Below, in pieces: positions 1 through 6,111 of a DNA stretch of 9,453 nucleotides. This stretch comes from Gemmatimonadota bacterium (GTDB lineage Bacteria; Gemmatimonadota; Gemmatimonadetes; Gemmatimonadales; Gemmatimonadaceae). A model generated the notes under the pieces. It worked only from the letters and a program-made list of their open reading frames with translations, was not told where the DNA came from and made no database searches. Numbering within the stretch: the stretch's first letter is position 1; every line of letters begins with the position of its first letter. Location of the stretch: NCBI GenBank assembly GCA_016794735.1, contig JAEUJK010000311.1, forward strand, positions 1 to 9,453, written 5' to 3'. The translations under genes and the position numbers were made by a program.

Positions 1-5
1 GGGGT

Positions 6-1136
6 TCAGCGCGCGTCGAGGGTGACGACGTCGCGATAGGTCCGGAAGGCACCCGCCCGATCGTGCCGCACGAAGTCCCGCACGCGCTGCAGCAACTGCA
101 CGCTGCGATGGCCGGGGACGGCCAGCGGGACCCCCATGCCGCGGCCCTCGAAGACGCTCCGGATGATCACCGAGCGCTCGTCCAGCGGGAACCGCGCCAT
201 CGTCGCGGCAAAGGTCGGGAAGCCCCCGTCGCGCCAGACGTACTGTTCGGCATTTGACGTGTAGGCCGCCGACAACACGAGCCCGCGGCGACGCACCTCG
301 TCGGCGACGGCCGGAAAGGCGCGTGTGCCTGCGAGGTCCCCCACCACGGGGATGATGCGCCCCGCGGCATGGAGGTCGCGCACGAACAGCCAGTCGGCCT
401 CGCGTGCCATGAACGAGCGGCGCTCACCCGACAGGTCGGTCGCGAGCAGCAGGCTCCGCAGCGTGGGGCGCGTCGGGTCGTCTCCCCGCCCAAACGACGA
501 AAAGCGAAGCTCCAGCCCACGCCGGATGAACTCCAGGTGGAACCGGGTCACCACCTCGCGGTCCCGCGCGTCGAGGGGCACGCCGAGGGCTTCCACCTGG
601 ACCAGGGTCTCGCGCGCCACCTGTGTGGCCCCACGCGGGTCCACCGGTGCGGCATCCACCCACGCGAGCAGCTGTTCCAATGGCCGACCGCTCCACGACG
701 CCACGTCCGGCGGCGGCGCGCGTCCGACCCAGCGACACAGGAACTCCAGCCGGTTACGCGACGCGGCGAACCACACTTTGTACATCAGGTGCTGCAACAT
801 GTTGTCGCGCCGGATGTCGAGCAGGAACGCGACACTCGGGCGAATGATCGCGATGTAGGAGAAGTTCTGGTCGGGGCCCACCCCGACATAGGCGCCACCG
901 CGCACCCCATCGCGTTCGAGGCGCGTGGCCACGTGCAGGTAAGACGTCTCGTTGGAGATGAGGTTGTCGGAATCGAAGAACCCGCCGGGCTCCGACAACC
1001 GCGCGACGGCGGCGGCAAAGGCGGTGTCCGGCGCACGCGCCGCGGGGCGTTCCGCCGGCCGCTGGGCACCCGCCGTCGTCGCCAGCGCCACCAGCACGAC
1101 ACTCGTGATCGCGCGCACGAACCATCTCCCCTGCAT
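6..1136 (-). CDS. Exported conserved protein of unknown function (resembles LIC_10091-type family)
   Basis: The 376-residue product starts with a clear signal peptide: basic MQGRWFVR, a hydrophobic stretch to about residue 20, and a likely signal peptidase I site after TAGA (24/25), so it is probably periplasmic or secreted. Highly conserved-looking blocks follow: SDNLISNETSYLHV (56-69), GGAYVGVGPDQNFSYIA (80-96), LLDIRRDNMLQHL (105-117), and later IIPVVGDLAG (261-270) with AAYTSNAEQYVW (290-301). From memory these blocks match a bacterial family annotated only as conserved hypothetical (LIC_10091-like). The DIRRDN block is reminiscent of a Rossmann or methyltransferase-type nucleotide site, but I see no proof of catalysis. 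I chose the ATG at 1136 because the signal peptide begins there. An upstream in-frame start at 1199 would bury the signal peptide and run into the divergent oxidase gene. No strong Shine-Dalgarno sequence precedes it. Monocistronic as far as visible. The reading frame is certain, the function is not. Confidence 0.85.
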   Translation of the reverse strand: MQGRWFVRAITSVVLVALATTAGAQRPAERPAARAPDTAFAAAVARLSEPGGFFDSDNLISNETSYLHVATRLERDGVRGGAYVGVGPDQNFSYIAIIRPSVAFLLDIRRDNMLQHLMYKVWFAASRNRLEFLCRWVGRAPPPDVASWSGRPLEQLLAWVDAAPVDPRGATQVARETLVQVEALGVPLDARDREVVTRFHLEFIRRGLELRFSSFGRGDDPTRPTLRSLLLATDLSGERRSFMAREADWLFVRDLHAAGRIIPVVGDLAGTRAFPAVADEVRRRGLVLSAAYTSNAEQYVWRDGGFPTFAATMARFPLDERSVIIRSVFEGRGMGVPLAVPGHRSVQLLQRVRDFVRHDRAGAFRTYRDVVTLDAR

Positions 1137-1185
1137 GGACGAGCAAGGTGTGCGACGGCACGACCGCTGTCCATAGATTCCGGAC

Positions 1186-2805
1186 GTGGACCATCCCACC
1201 GCCTTCCGTGGTCCGTTCCGGACGGACCGGCTCGCGTGCGAAGCCTACAGCGAATCTGCAGGGATCCTGCAGGTGATTCCCGCGGCCGTCGCCGTGCCCG
1301 AGGATGCGGACGACCTCGCCGTGCTCTGTGCATGGGCCTCCCGCATGGGGGTCGCGCTCATTCCGCGCGGGAGCGGGAGCAGCATGGCTGGCGGCGCGGT
1401 GGGCCCCGGTGTGGTGGTCGACCTGCATCGATTCGCCGAAGCGCCGTCCATCGACCCCACGTGGGCACGAGCACGCGCCGGGGCCGCGGTCACGCGCGCG
1501 CACGTCGACGCGGCCGCGCGCGCACATGGGCTGCGTTTCCCGGTCGACCCGTCGAGTGGGGCCTTTTGCACGATTGGTGGCATGGTCGCGTGTAATGCCG
1601 CCGGCGCGCGCACCCTCGCGTTTGGCGCCACGCGGCCGTGGGTCCAGTCGATCGACTGCGTCTTCGCCGACGGATCGCGCGCGCGCATCAGTCGCGGCGC
1701 AACACCGCGTTCATCCGATCCACCCGTGCTGCGGCGGTGGTGGCGGCTGTCGGATTCCCTGCGCCGCACCGCCGCCGCGCTGCCCACACCCGCGGTCCGC
1801 AAGCAGTCCTCCGGTTACGGAGTCCACGACTTTGCGCGGACCGGCGACCTCGTCGACCTGCTGGTGGGGAGCGAGGGCACGCTCGCCTTCTTCACCGCGA
1901 TCGAACTCTCCCTCGCGCCGCTCCCGGGGGCAACCGCCACCCTGCTCGGCGCGTGGGACAGCATCGAAGGTGCGGTGTTTGCTTCCGGGTTGGCGCGCGA
2001 GGCCGGAGCCGTGGCGTGCGAACTGCTCGATGCCACCTTCCTGCGTGTCGCCGCGCGCGGTCGCTCGCTGCCGGTGGATGCCACGAGTGAGAGTGTGTTG
2101 CTCGTCGAACTCGAGGCCGGTGACGCGACCGACGCGATGGCGCGCGGTCAGGCACTCGCGCGGGCGTGGCAGCGGGCTGGTGCCACGACGGTGCATGTGG
2201 GCTTCGATCCGGAGTCCGAGGAGGCGCTGTGGGCGCTACGCCATGCCGCGAGCCCGATCCTGGCGCGTCTCGATCCGCACATCCGGTCGATGCAGATCGT
2301 GGAGGACGGATGCGTGCCGCCCGCGCAGCTCGCCGCGTACCAGCGCGGGGTGCGCCAGGCGCTGGCCGACGCCGGACTCGAGGGGGTCATCTTTGGCCAC
2401 GCCGGTGACGCGCACCTGCACGTGAATGCCCTGGTGGATACGCGAACCGCCACCTGGCACCAGCAGATTCGCGCCCTGTTCGCCGAGGTCGTCCGGCTGA
2501 CGCGTGCCCTTGGCGGCACCATGGCAGGCGAACACGGGGACGGACGTCTCCGCACCCCAGTGCTGGGCGACTTCTGGAGCGACGCCGGGCTCGAGGCGTT
2601 CCGGCAGGTGAAGGAGACCTTCGACCCCGCTGGACTCCTCAATCCCGGGGTGAAGACAGGGCGCGGTCCCGACGGGCTGGGTGCGGTGAAATACGACCCG
2701 GCGCGACCGGCGCTGGCGCCGCACGTCCGCGCGATGCTCGACCGGGTGGAAGTCGAGCGGCGTTGGAATGAACTCCGGCTAGAGTTGCTCGACTCGACCG
2801 GCTAG
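1186..2805 (+). CDS. FAD-linked oxidase, GlcD/D-lactate dehydrogenase-like
   Basis: Flavoprotein of the PCMH/VAO superfamily, expected to oxidise a 2-hydroxy acid (glycolate, D-lactate or similar) and pass electrons to a quinone or iron-sulfur partner. The N-terminal FAD_binding_4 domain spans about 30-240, with the FAD pyrophosphate loop PRGSGSSMAGG (60-70), DPSSGAFCTIGGMVACNAAG (121-140) and GARTLAFGATRPWV (140-153). SGYGVHDF (209-216) and LVGSEGTLAF (226-235) complete it. The C-terminal FAD-oxidase domain has R352, EDG (373-375), GHAGDAHLHVN (404-414) and GEHGDGR (448-454), the His-rich metal/substrate site of this family, then FDPAGLLNPG (479-488). A helical tail of about 50 residues follows, but no Cys-rich Fe-S domain, so this resembles the N-terminal half of the larger fused FAD/Fe-S enzymes. 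No Fe-S subunit gene is in the window. The start is GTG; no Shine-Dalgarno sequence is visible, and an alternative start further in is possible. Its stop lies 28 bp before the preferred thyX ATG. The substrate cannot be assigned. Confidence 0.93.
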   Translation: MDHPTAFRGPFRTDRLACEAYSESAGILQVIPAAVAVPEDADDLAVLCAWASRMGVALIPRGSGSSMAGGAVGPGVVVDLHRFAEAPSIDPTWARARAGAAVTRAHVDAAARAHGLRFPVDPSSGAFCTIGGMVACNAAGARTLAFGATRPWVQSIDCVFADGSRARISRGATPRSSDPPVLRRWWRLSDSLRRTAAALPTPAVRKQSSGYGVHDFARTGDLVDLLVGSEGTLAFFTAIELSLAPLPGATATLLGAWDSIEGAVFASGLAREAGAVACELLDATFLRVAARGRSLPVDATSESVLLVELEAGDATDAMARGQALARAWQRAGATTVHVGFDPESEEALWALRHAASPILARLDPHIRSMQIVEDGCVPPAQLAAYQRGVRQALADAGLEGVIFGHAGDAHLHVNALVDTRTATWHQQIRALFAEVVRLTRALGGTMAGEHGDGRLRTPVLGDFWSDAGLEAFRQVKETFDPAGLLNPGVKTGRGPDGLGAVKYDPARPALAPHVRAMLDRVEVERRWNELRLELLDSTG

Positions 2806-2833
2806 CTTGCCCGGCCAACGCCTGCACCTCGCC

Positions 2834-3583
2834 ATGCTCCATTACGCGCCTCGCATCACCGTCCTTTCGCGTCCCGCTTTTTCGGAGCCGGCGCACCTCC
2901 CGGTGGCATGGAACGGGCCGGCGAGCGATGGCGAACGCCTGGCGGAGTTTGCCGGCCGGCTCTGCTACATGAGCCAGCGCAACCCGGCCAACCGCACGAC
3001 GCCCGAGTACCTGCTCAACATCCTCAAGCAGGGCCACGGCAGCGTGCTGGAACACGCCAACTACTCGCTGCTGCTGGAAGGTGTGTCGCGGTCGCTGACG
3101 CACGAGCTGGTGCGCCACCGGGCCGGCTTTGCGTACTCGCAGCTGAGCCAGCGGTACGTGGACGAGTCCGAGGCGGCGTTTGTCGTTCCCCCGGCGATCA
3201 TCGGCGACGACGCGCTGGAGGCGACGTGGCGCTCACAGATCGAGTCCGCCCAGCGGGCATATATCGCGCTCGTGGACGAACTGATGGCGCGGTACGCGTG
3301 GGTCGAGGACAAGGTGCACCGTCGCAAGATGGCCCGCGAAGCGGCGCGCGGCGTCCTGCCGAACTCGACCGAGACGAAGATCGTGGTCACCGCCAATGCA
3401 CGGGCGTGGCGCACGATGCTCGAGCTGCGCGCGGGTGAGGGAGCCGAGCTGGAGATCCGTCGCCTCGCGGTCGCCGTGATCCGCGTCCTGCAGGCGGAGG
3501 CCCCCGGGTTCTTCGGGGACCTCGAGATCTACGAGGCCGAGGACCGGCGCGAGGCAGGTCGGATCGGTTACCACAAGGTGTGA
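2834..3583 (+). CDS. thyX: Flavin-dependent thymidylate synthase ThyX
   Basis: Makes dTMP from dUMP using methylene-tetrahydrofolate as carbon donor and FAD/NADPH as reductant, replacing ThyA-type synthase. The product is 249 residues, normal for the family (roughly 220-250). Diagnostic parts are GHGSVLEHANYSL (67-79), the ThyX motif RHRAGFAYSQLSQRY (94-108), and the C-terminal REAARGVLPNSTETKIVV (168-185) with NARAWRTMLELRAG (188-201) and EIRRLA (207-212), which bind FAD/dUMP. The signature has eight residues between RHR and Ser105, the longer RHRX8S variant known in the family rather than RHRX7S. I prefer the ATG at 2834: the product then begins MLHYAPRITVL. A TTG at 2807 is in frame and would add nine residues and nearly abut the oxidase stop. 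Neither has a convincing Shine-Dalgarno sequence. Probably co-transcribed with the upstream oxidase because no promoter is seen in the 28-bp gap. No thyA is visible here. Confidence 0.97.
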   Translation: MLHYAPRITVLSRPAFSEPAHLPVAWNGPASDGERLAEFAGRLCYMSQRNPANRTTPEYLLNILKQGHGSVLEHANYSLLLEGVSRSLTHELVRHRAGFAYSQLSQRYVDESEAAFVVPPAIIGDDALEATWRSQIESAQRAYIALVDELMARYAWVEDKVHRRKMAREAARGVLPNSTETKIVVTANARAWRTMLELRAGEGAELEIRRLAVAVIRVLQAEAPGFFGDLEIYEAEDRREAGRIGYHKV

Positions 3584-3612
3584 CGAACCGTCGGACCTAA
3601 CGACGCAGGGAC

Positions 3613-3641
3613 TTTACACCACTCCCGGGACCCCCGATAAT
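3613..3641 (+). promoter_or_regulatory. Sigma70-type promoter for the plug/lipoprotein pair
   Basis: The -35 box TTTACA (3613-3618) and the -10 box GATAAT (3636-3641) each match consensus at five of six positions and are separated by exactly 17 bp. In such GC-rich DNA this combination is unlikely by chance. Predicted transcription start is about 3647-3650, giving a leader of only about 15-18 nt before the ATG at 3665. It lies in the 81-bp gap after thyX, so it separates the downstream pair from the oxidase-thyX genes. Confidence 0.72.
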
Positions 3642-3654
3642 GGGAGGTCCTCCC
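3642..3654. promoter_or_regulatory. Dyad over the predicted +1 (possible operator)
   Basis: GGGAGGTCCTCCC is a near-perfect palindrome (GGGAGG and CCTCCC around a central T) starting right after the -10 box and covering the predicted transcription start. A third arm, CTCCC (3622-3626), lies in the promoter spacer and could also pair with GGGAG. The position suits a repressor site, or a small hairpin at the 5' end of the mRNA if transcription starts slightly earlier. The GGGAGG could also act as a distant Shine-Dalgarno sequence, but at 17 nt from the ATG it is too far to be ideal. Function is inferred only from position. Confidence 0.35.
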
Positions 3655-3664
3655 GCAGGTACCC

Positions 3665-4072
3665 ATGGTCCTTCGCACCTGCCTCGCCGTACTCCTCCTG
3701 CTGGTTGCGCCGGGCGCTTGCGCCAGCGGCAGCACCGGTGGTGCCCGCGCCACGGGCAGCACGGAGGTCATCCGCGCCGATGAGCTGCGGCGTTCGGGGG
3801 CAACCGACCTGCTTTCGGCCATCCGCATGCTGCGCCCGGCGTTCCTCCAGACCCGCGGGCGAACGTCGATCACGCGGTCCGAGGAATCGGAGGTTGCCGT
3901 GTACGTCGACGACCGGCCGTTCGGCGGGCTCTCGATGCTGCGCGACATCCAGATCAACACGGTGATGGAGGTCCGGCACTTCAGCGCCACGCAAGCCCAG
4001 GTGCGTTGGGGTGGCGATGGCCACTCGCAGGGCGCCATCCTCATCATCACGGGGTCGCCACGACCCCAGTGA
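3665..4072 (+). CDS. Small secreted protein with a stand-alone TonB-receptor plug-like domain
   Basis: The 135-residue product has a signal peptide (MVLRTCLAVLLLLVAPGACA). Cys19 is preceded by PGA, a poor lipobox because of Pro at -3, so signal peptidase I cleavage is as likely as lipidation. Residues 33-130 follow the plug pattern of TonB-dependent receptors: TEVIRADELRRSGATDLLSA (33-52), IRMLRPAFLQTRG (53-65), VAVYVDDRPFGGLSMLRDI (77-95), VMEVRHFSATQAQVRWGG (100-117) and the closing GAILIITG (123-130). In receptors this plug sits inside a 22-strand barrel, yet here the gene stops right after the plug. Short plug-only proteins of this kind are, as I recall, common in Gemmatimonadota and have no known role. 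It follows its own promoter. A weak GCAGGT precedes the ATG. Its TGA overlaps the next ATG as TGATG, which implies translational coupling with the propeller lipoprotein. The fold assignment is likely; the function is unknown. Confidence 0.85.
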   Translation: MVLRTCLAVLLLLVAPGACASGSTGGARATGSTEVIRADELRRSGATDLLSAIRMLRPAFLQTRGRTSITRSEESEVAVYVDDRPFGGLSMLRDIQINTVMEVRHFSATQAQVRWGGDGHSQGAILIITGSPRPQ

Positions 4073-6096
4073 TGGGCAACATGTGGCGGCACCTGCGCCC
4101 GGCCTGGGCGGCATTGCTCGTTGCCGGCCTCGCCTGCAGCGACGGCACCTCGCCTCCAGGGAAGAACCCGGGTGGGGCGACGTCACTTCGTGTCACGCCA
4201 GCCACGGTGTGGCTCACGCCGGGATCGTCCACCACGCTGGTCGCCGAGGTGCGCGACAGCAGCGGCGGGATTGTCAGTGGCACGTCGGTCGCGTGGACCT
4301 CGCTGACTCCCTCGACCGCGACAGTCTCCGCGACCGGGTCCCTCCTGGCCGTGACCGCCGGCAACACGCGTGTAGTCGCCGCACTGGGCACCCTGCGCGA
4401 CACCGTCGAGGTGACGGTCCAGGCGGCGGCCCGGGTGGCCAGCTTTGGCGCGGAGCGCCAGGGCGCGACGGACGTCTCGTTGCTTGGGGTGTGGGCGGAC
4501 GCCACCACCCCGACCGCATTCGCCGTCGGCCAGCTGGGGACCATCCTCGCGTCGTCCCCCACCGGGTGGCGCGTGGTCACCCTCGGCACCGCCGAGACCT
4601 TCGTGGGCATCTGGGGTTCGGCTGCAAACGACGTTTGGGCCGTGGGGTCGGGTGGTGTCATCGCACACTGGGACGGTGCGACCTGGCAGCTCACCGAGTC
4701 GCCAACGACGGAGACCCTCCTCGACGTCTTCGGCTTCTCGCGGACGGAGGTCTGGGCCGTGGGCGTGCGCGGGACGATCCTGCGGTACGACGGCACGTCG
4801 TGGCAGGTGATGACCACCGGGCAGTCGTGGGAGCTGTGGGGGATCTGGGGTACCTCACCGACGAACCTGTTCGCCGTCGGGCAGAACGGCGTGATCGTGC
4901 GGTACACGGGCGGGACGTGGCAGCCCATGACGACCCCGGCGGAGACGCCGCTGTTTGGCGTCTGGGGAAGCAGCGCGTCGGACGTGTGGGCCGTGGGGAT
5001 CAATGGCGCCACGTGGCGCTTTGACGGAACGCGCTGGAACGTCCAGGCACCCATCACGGCCCGCAACCTCTTCGGGATCTGGGGCCGGGCCGCGAACGAC
5101 CTGTATGCCGCCGGCAACACCGGCGCCGTGCTGCACTACAACGGCGTTGCCTGGACCGAACTCACCAACACGGCGACGGGGCAGAACCTGCGTGGGGTCT
5201 GGGGGGACCACCAGGGCGGCGTATTGGTGGCAGGATGGGACGGCACCGTCGTGCGCGGCACGGTCGGGTCGACCCCATGGACCACGGAGATATCGTCGCC
5301 GACGCTCGTGACCGTGTGGGGGCCGGGCGATGGGACCGTGTACGCCGCCGGTGGTGGTGGCGCACTCTTCCGGCGGTCCACCGGCACGGGATGGGCGCAG
5401 TATCCCCTGCCTCCGTCGCAAACGCTGTACGGGCTGCATGGCGCCAACGCGTCGACCATCGTCGCGGTGGGCGACACGGGGACCGTCTGGCGGTTCAATG
5501 GCACCGACTGGCGGCGTGAAGCGGCTGGCACACAGGTCCTGCTGCGGTCGGTGTGGTTGAGCAGCCCGACGAGTGGCCTCATCGTCGGCGAACGCGGCAC
5601 CATCCTGGAATATCGCAGCGGGGCGTGGAGCCCCATGACCAGCGGCACGACCGCGTTCCTGCGCCACGTGTGGGGGACCAGCCCCACCAATGTGTATGCC
5701 GTCGGGGATTCGGGGCTTGTGCTGCGGTATGACGGGGCCGCGTGGCGCCCGATGATCACGCCGACCCGCGTGCTGCTGCGTGGTGTTTGGGGCTCCGGCC
5801 CGACGGACATCTTTGCCGTGGGGGAGCAGGGCACGATCCTCCGCTACGACGGGCACCGATGGAGCCAGATGGCCTCGGGGACGTCGCTCGCGATCCGCAG
5901 CGTGTGGGGCAGCAGCCCCGTCGATGTGTACGCCGTGGGCGAGAACGGCCTCGTGCTGCGCTTCGACGGGGCGAGCTGGCGCCCGCTGCCCTTCAATGGA
6001 ACGCCCCTGCTGATCCAGGCCTGGGGTGAACCTGGGCAGGGGCGGGTCTACGCCGTGGGCACGGTCACGACGATCCTGCGCGGCGACCGGCAGTAG
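4072..6096 (+). CDS. Secreted lipoprotein: Big2 Ig-like domain plus 14-repeat beta-propeller
   Basis: The 674-residue product has a signal peptide with hydrophobic core AWAALLVAGL and a probable lipidated Cys22 (AGLAC, then SDGTSPPG linker). Residues about 38-118 form a bacterial Ig-like Big2 domain: SLRVTPATVWLTPGSSTTL (38-56), VAWTSLTPSTATVS (73-86), GNTRVVAAL (97-105) and TVEVTVQ (111-117). From about 131 to the end come 14 repeats of about 39 residues with the pattern GVWGSSPTDVYAVG, then G-ILRYDG--W. This is a propeller repeat of the kind used in Ycf48/BNR-like and WD40-like folds. I see no catalytic motif, so binding or scaffolding at the cell surface or in the periplasm is the sensible guess. 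I chose the ATG at 4072, which overlaps the upstream TGA; ATG 4081 is an alternative. The frame continues upstream to 4006, but that would overlap the plug gene and spoil the signal peptide. The 3' end faces the EF-G-like gene 15 bp away. Confidence 0.9.
   Translation: MGNMWRHLRPAWAALLVAGLACSDGTSPPGKNPGGATSLRVTPATVWLTPGSSTTLVAEVRDSSGGIVSGTSVAWTSLTPSTATVSATGSLLAVTAGNTRVVAALGTLRDTVEVTVQAAARVASFGAERQGATDVSLLGVWADATTPTAFAVGQLGTILASSPTGWRVVTLGTAETFVGIWGSAANDVWAVGSGGVIAHWDGATWQLTESPTTETLLDVFGFSRTEVWAVGVRGTILRYDGTSWQVMTTGQSWELWGIWGTSPTNLFAVGQNGVIVRYTGGTWQPMTTPAETPLFGVWGSSASDVWAVGINGATWRFDGTRWNVQAPITARNLFGIWGRAANDLYAAGNTGAVLHYNGVAWTELTNTATGQNLRGVWGDHQGGVLVAGWDGTVVRGTVGSTPWTTEISSPTLVTVWGPGDGTVYAAGGGGALFRRSTGTGWAQYPLPPSQTLYGLHGANASTIVAVGDTGTVWRFNGTDWRREAAGTQVLLRSVWLSSPTSGLIVGERGTILEYRSGAWSPMTSGTTAFLRHVWGTSPTNVYAVGDSGLVLRYDGAAWRPMITPTRVLLRGVWGSGPTDIFAVGEQGTILRYDGHRWSQMASGTSLAIRSVWGSSPVDVYAVGENGLVLRFDGASWRPLPFNGTPLLIQAWGEPGQGRVYAVGTVTTILRGDRQ
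4462..6093 (+). repeat. 14 tandem propeller repeats (about 117 bp / 39 aa period)
   Basis: Within the lipoprotein, repeats 2-6 (residues 170-364) and 9-13 (445-639) are each exactly 39 residues. Repeat 7 (365-406) is 42 and repeat 8 (407-444) is 38, and both have lost parts of the consensus. Repeat 1 (131-169) is divergent and repeat 14 (640-674) ends before the DG--W strand. The fixed positions are the W-G turn, AVG, a Gly four residues later, DG and a Trp near the end. Amino-acid divergence between units is substantial, so this is an old protein-level repeat rather than a recent DNA expansion. Confidence 0.88.
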
Positions 6097-6111
6097 GGCC
6101 GCCGCGCGCGG

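Noticed and set aside
369..1595. 408-codon open frame on the plus strand
   Set aside because: It is antisense to the exported protein and then out of frame with the oxidase; composition is Arg/Gly/His/Pro-rich as expected of a GC-rich shadow, and it has no recognisable domain.
3111..3157. Frameshift or damage in the ThyX signature (eight rather than seven residues between RHR and Ser)
   Set aside because: The frame is intact on both sides and the RHRX8S form is an accepted variant of the motif.
3665..3724. Confident lipobox in the plug protein at Cys19
   Set aside because: Pro at -3 breaks the usual lipobox pattern; lipidation is possible but cannot be claimed.
4006..4071. Upstream start for the propeller lipoprotein
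   Set aside because: It would overlap the plug gene by about 67 bp and put a His-rich stretch before the signal peptide; the ATG at 4072 gives a proper lipoprotein signal.
4462..6093. Regular 117-bp periodicity taken as a CRISPR-like or DNA tandem array
   Set aside because: The period is exactly 39 codons inside one open frame and conservation is at the protein level, so it is a propeller repeat.
6097..6111. Bidirectional terminator between the convergent genes
   Set aside because: Only 15 bp separate the stop codons. The CCGCGCGCGG palindrome there is short and has no T run.
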